A DNA stretch of 40,000 bases from Mesostigma viride (Eukaryota > Streptophyta > Mesostigmatophyceae > Mesostigmatales > Mesostigmataceae): contig RPFO01000565.1 of the NCBI GenBank assembly GCA_009746045.1, forward strand, positions 1 to 40,000, in the 5' to 3' direction. Under the pieces are notes generated by a model. It did not search any database, was not told the DNA's origin, and was given only the letters and a program-made list of their open reading frames with translations. The number at the start of each line of letters is the position of its first letter. Position 1 is the first letter of the stretch. Shown here one piece after another: positions 37,117 through 40,000 of the stretch. The translations under genes and the position numbers were made by a program.

Positions 37117-38595
37117 CCCCGCTCGCTCGTTGTGCTAGTGCAGATTCTTGGTCGCCGTGTCCTCCTCTGCCCTGGTCTCCCCCCCTTTCTCCACCATCCT
37201 CCCCCTCATCCCTCCTGCGCTTGGGTTGGCGCACATGCCTCCGCCTGTGCCCGACGCTTGGCTGGCTTCAGTGAAGCCACCAACCTCGCCACCGTGTCTG
37301 CCAGCCTGCCGTGCTTTGCCGGGGTGAGCTCCCTCCCCTCGTCTAGCATCTGCTGCGCCAGACGGAGCTGCTGGCGGACATCCTCTCGGTGCGACAATGT
37401 CGCTGGCCCAGGTTCTCCCCGGTGCGTCACCCGTGTGCGCGCGGCTGTGCCATCTCTGTTGGAGATGGTGTGTGTGGGTTGCGACAAAAAGTGATACAAC
37501 TGCTCCATTGAAATCCTCTCGTCTGGCATTAAACCAAATTCTGCCCTTACCGCCTCCCCCATGCACCCTCGCACAGCTGCCTTCTTTATGATTTTGGACA
37601 TGCGACGTCGCTGCTTGAGCATACGCCGCTCCTGCCTGCCCCTGCAACGGCGCCAGCTCGGCGACCTTCCTGTACTTCCAGGTCTTCATGTCGCGGGTCA
37701 GACGTTCACACCGCACCTTGGTGTGAGACATCTTAACCCGGATCCTTGCCGCGAGCGCCTCCGCCCGATCGCGTTCGTGCTGCTCGCGCAGCTTCCTCTG
37801 CGCAATCACATTGCGCCTCCGCTGCTTCTTCTCCCGCTCCGCCTTGAAGACCGCCAGCCTCCGCTGCGCCTCCTTCTCGCGCGCCTGCATTGCCGGCGTC
37901 ATCTCCACCAAGTCGTCGACTTCAGACGCCGACGGTCCCGTCAAAGAAAACTCAGACTCCTGCAGAATCCCGTCGATCTCCCTCGGGATCGTCGCAGACC
38001 GACGAAGGCGTTGGAAGCACGCCAGGTCTGCTCGCCTCACCACCTCGTGGGTCGGCGACGCTGGCCTCCTTAGGGCCGCGCGGACCCGAGCAGCGTCCTC
38101 CATCTGTTGGGCGCGCTCACGTGAGCGCACGTCCAAACGCCGCTCTTCCGCGGACTCCTGCTCCTGCAGGCTACGCGCCATTGCAGCATCAGCTGCCACC
38201 TGCGCACTGCGAGCCTCGTCCGCCGACGATGGCTGCAAACCGAACAGGCCCAGCAAGCTGGTCTCCGACTCACTGCCGAAACCCCCGCTCGACTGCTCGC
38301 CCGACTCGGAGGGCCCCGCCCCCGCACCGCACGGTGCGTATGGCGGTCCCCTCGGAACCACCACCACCACGTCCCGGTACGATGGGTCCTGCTCCTCCAT
38401 CGCCACATCGTCGGGATGCATGGGATCCTGACTGTACCTGTCCTCAAAATCCTGGCGCATGCTTGCCAGAATCGAATCAGACGTCCCCGAGTCATCGGAC
38501 GTCGGGGACGAGGAAGAGTGCCTGCGCACCTCCTCCTCAGAGGACTCCTCGCGCATGAGGGCCTTGCCCTTGTTGTTGGTTGGGTTCGAAGACAT
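35731..38595 (-). pseudogene. Gag-like gene of nested minus-strand copy, broken
   Basis: ATG at 38593-38595 (MSSNPTNNKGKALM). It has the same N-terminus and coiled-coil part, then polyGln near 37090, the full capsid-like domain (about 36950-36450, LVQLYQKRASSGVDVAENVL), a Lys/Asn/Gly-rich basic stretch, and a zinc knuckle CTRCLCKGHLKDDC (CX2CX4HX4C) near 36190, followed by a second Cys/His cluster (CPGCWKTRH). Breaks are a deletion near 37635, a stop replacing a Gln codon at about 36969, and a frame change at the C-rich run near 36300. A short further frame (LSAAAEKVITYGALGEQLHK) follows the stop at 35851 down to the junction. Confidence 0.75.
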
Positions 38596-38694
38596 TTTCA
38601 AGAAAAATGGGTGTAGAAAAACCGGGTTTCGAGAAATGAACGCTTGAACGCTTGTCGTCAAAAACGCACACCTTACGGAGTGCTTTTTAATGCA

Positions 38695-39081
38695 AGTTAG
38701 TGCAGGCTGAGAGCTTGGGAAACTCAGTGCACGCAAACGATGCCAAATGGCCAGTGTGGAGACGACGAGATACCTTGGCATGAGGATAGAATGGCACATA
38801 TACCGCTGGTCAGCCGTCAACTGCGGCTGACCAGACTTTGCGTAAGCTAAGCCTAACTTACTCAACGTGGACGGACTAGCCTATCAGTTACAACCTGATC
38901 TAGTCAGTCCTAACATGACAACTACAGTCCCGGTACTATGGTACCGGCTCATCACATACTGAGTATAGCCACGTGTCCATGCCACGACTGCTCTAGTCCA
39001 GCGCCGTCCCAGTACCCAATTGGGCGCCGGCGGTGTTGGCACGTGTCCACTTAGGCTACAGGTGGGAGACTTAGACTAACT
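38695..39081 (-). repeat. LTR of nested minus-strand copy
   Basis: It is 387 bp with the same AGTTAGT...ACTAACT ends, reversed. It is clearly more diverged from 33396-33783 than the 3' LTR piece is. Confidence 0.82.
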
Positions 39082-39201
39082 CTGACCAGCAGTATATGTG
39101 CCATTCTATCCTAATGCCAAGGTGTCTCGTCGTTTCCACACAAGCCATTTGGCATTGTCTGCGTGCACTGAGCTTTCCAGTTCTCTGTATGCTCACTAAC
39201 T
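39082..39201 (+). repeat. Partial 3' LTR of outer element
   Basis: It matches the 3'-most 120 bp of the 5' LTR from CTGACCAGC to ACTAACT, with about one mismatch. Its 5' part is replaced by the nested minus copy. Confidence 0.82.
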
Positions 39202-39206
39202 ACAAG
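39202..39206. repeat. 5-bp target-site duplication, right
   Basis: ACAAG, matching 33391-33395. Confidence 0.8.
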
Positions 39207-39269
39207 GCCGGGGAGGCGTCGGCATTCCTTGCATCACCATAGCCTCGGCCAGCGCGTGCCCGGCGTCAT

Positions 39270-39722
39270 GCAAGAAAAAAGACCTTCCCCTTCCTCCCAA
39301 GGTCCCTAAAAAGACGACACAACACGCTACATGGCAACGCCCCTAAAAAAAATCCTAGCCTTACTGACACAACTAATGTCAGACCGGCAACTACGAAATG
39401 TCAGCAAAATGATTCGAGTCAGAACTTTTAACTACACTAGTCGCCAATCAAAGGCAGTTTCAGGCCAGCATACAAAATTAAAAGGCCTTATAAATACGAC
39501 CTTTTTAACTGCCTGAACAACAACGAAAACTGCCCGTTACTAATCACCCAGTTACAAAATCCAAACTGATTATCATCCGCTAAAAACGGCCCTAGTCGCC
39601 GGCCATGCCAGCGAAACTGGAACCCCAAGAGCGTGCCACGTAATCTTTGCCGCCGTCAGGAACACTTCGATTGCGGCGTTCGTTCTCGCCCATTATAAGA
39701 AACTATTTTCAGAGAAATCCGA
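39270..39722 (+). repeat. 453-bp direct repeat, right copy
   Basis: Partner of 31981-32433, same orientation and length, about 99% identical by eye. Flanks differ on both sides. Confidence 0.92.
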
Positions 39723-40000
39723 ATCTGTGCATAAAGCTGTACTATATAACCAATCGAAGCTATACTCTCAAACCATACTCCATGTGTGCTAGAGCCAGTC
39801 CTCTATCTGTGCTAGAGAAGCTACGCATAGCCCACCTTTGCCACTGTACCTGGGTAAGACATGAACCTACGGAGGGCAGGCCTGAACCCTGGGATATCGA
39901 TGGCCATGACATCTCCAAGTCATTATTTTTGCTATAGAATAGGTCATCGTGACAAATTTGTGGTGCTGAGACTGCCATGGACTACTATCGCGATTGCCCC
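39723..40000. other. Unassigned right end
   Basis: Balanced-GC sequence without recognised coding. It contains no match to the missing phosphodiesterase C-terminus. Confidence 0.5.

Larger units (their letters stand above)
33396..39201 (+). mobile_element. LTR retrotransposon with a nested, inverted second copy
   Basis: The outer element has a 388-bp 5' LTR (33396-33783), a plus-strand gag part to about 35730, and the last roughly 120 bp of a 3' LTR (39082-39201). That 3' LTR piece differs from the 5' LTR at about one base. It is bounded by ACAAG on both sides, a 5-bp duplication as made by LTR-element integrase. Between them, in minus orientation, lies a diverged copy (35731-39081) with its own LTR and a longer gag. 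No protease, integrase or RT was found, so neither copy is autonomous as seen. Confidence 0.82.

Overview
This looks like nuclear DNA of a eukaryote, most likely a green alga. One gene has GT-AG introns of 0.2-3 kb and GC-rich exons set in roughly balanced-GC introns. It encodes a two-pass membrane cyclic-nucleotide phosphodiesterase with a Cache-like sensor, a type I associate with chlorophytes. The rest is retroelements, satellites and simple repeats. The species cannot be fixed from sequence alone.

Region 1 (1-15187) is a LINE cluster, all copies on the minus strand. The left copy (1-4834) is frame-broken and very GC-rich. In its own 5'-to-3' order it encodes a PHD finger, a RING-H2 finger, C2H2-type zinc fingers, a reverse transcriptase, and a CCHC plus restriction-like-endonuclease (RLE) C-terminus that runs off the window. 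Directly upstream of it is an 8.4-kb array of 49.4 copies of a 170-bp unit (4835-13232), with no unit-to-unit difference that I could see. Next come a roughly 150-bp 3' fragment and a 1.76-kb 5'-truncated copy of the same element. These copies are separated by the same 13-bp word, TTCGAATATATTT. I read this as successive head-to-tail insertions at one target, with the 170-bp units acting as 5'-UTR monomers of the LINE.

Region 2 (16130-31562, plus strand) is the phosphodiesterase gene. Eight exons join in compatible phase wherever both borders are visible; exon 2 has an unresolved 3' end. The order is: N-terminal transmembrane helix, Cache-like extracellular domain, second transmembrane helix, long cytosolic linker, and class I PDE catalytic domain with its metal-binding HNxxH, HDxxHPG and ADIG motifs. 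The gene is not finished in this window. Its introns hold minisatellites, a composite ACG/ACT microsatellite, and a 974-bp non-autonomous hAT-type transposon (23047-24020) with 8-bp target duplications.

Region 3 (31563-40000) is a retroelement nest in the last visible PDE intron or just after it. An LTR element (33396-39201, LTR ends AGTTAGT...ACTAACT, target duplication ACAAG) carries a broken gag gene in plus orientation and a second, diverged gag copy with its own LTR in minus orientation, so the locus is a large imperfect inverted repeat. A 453-bp, about 99% identical direct repeat (31981-32433 and 39270-39722) flanks the nest.
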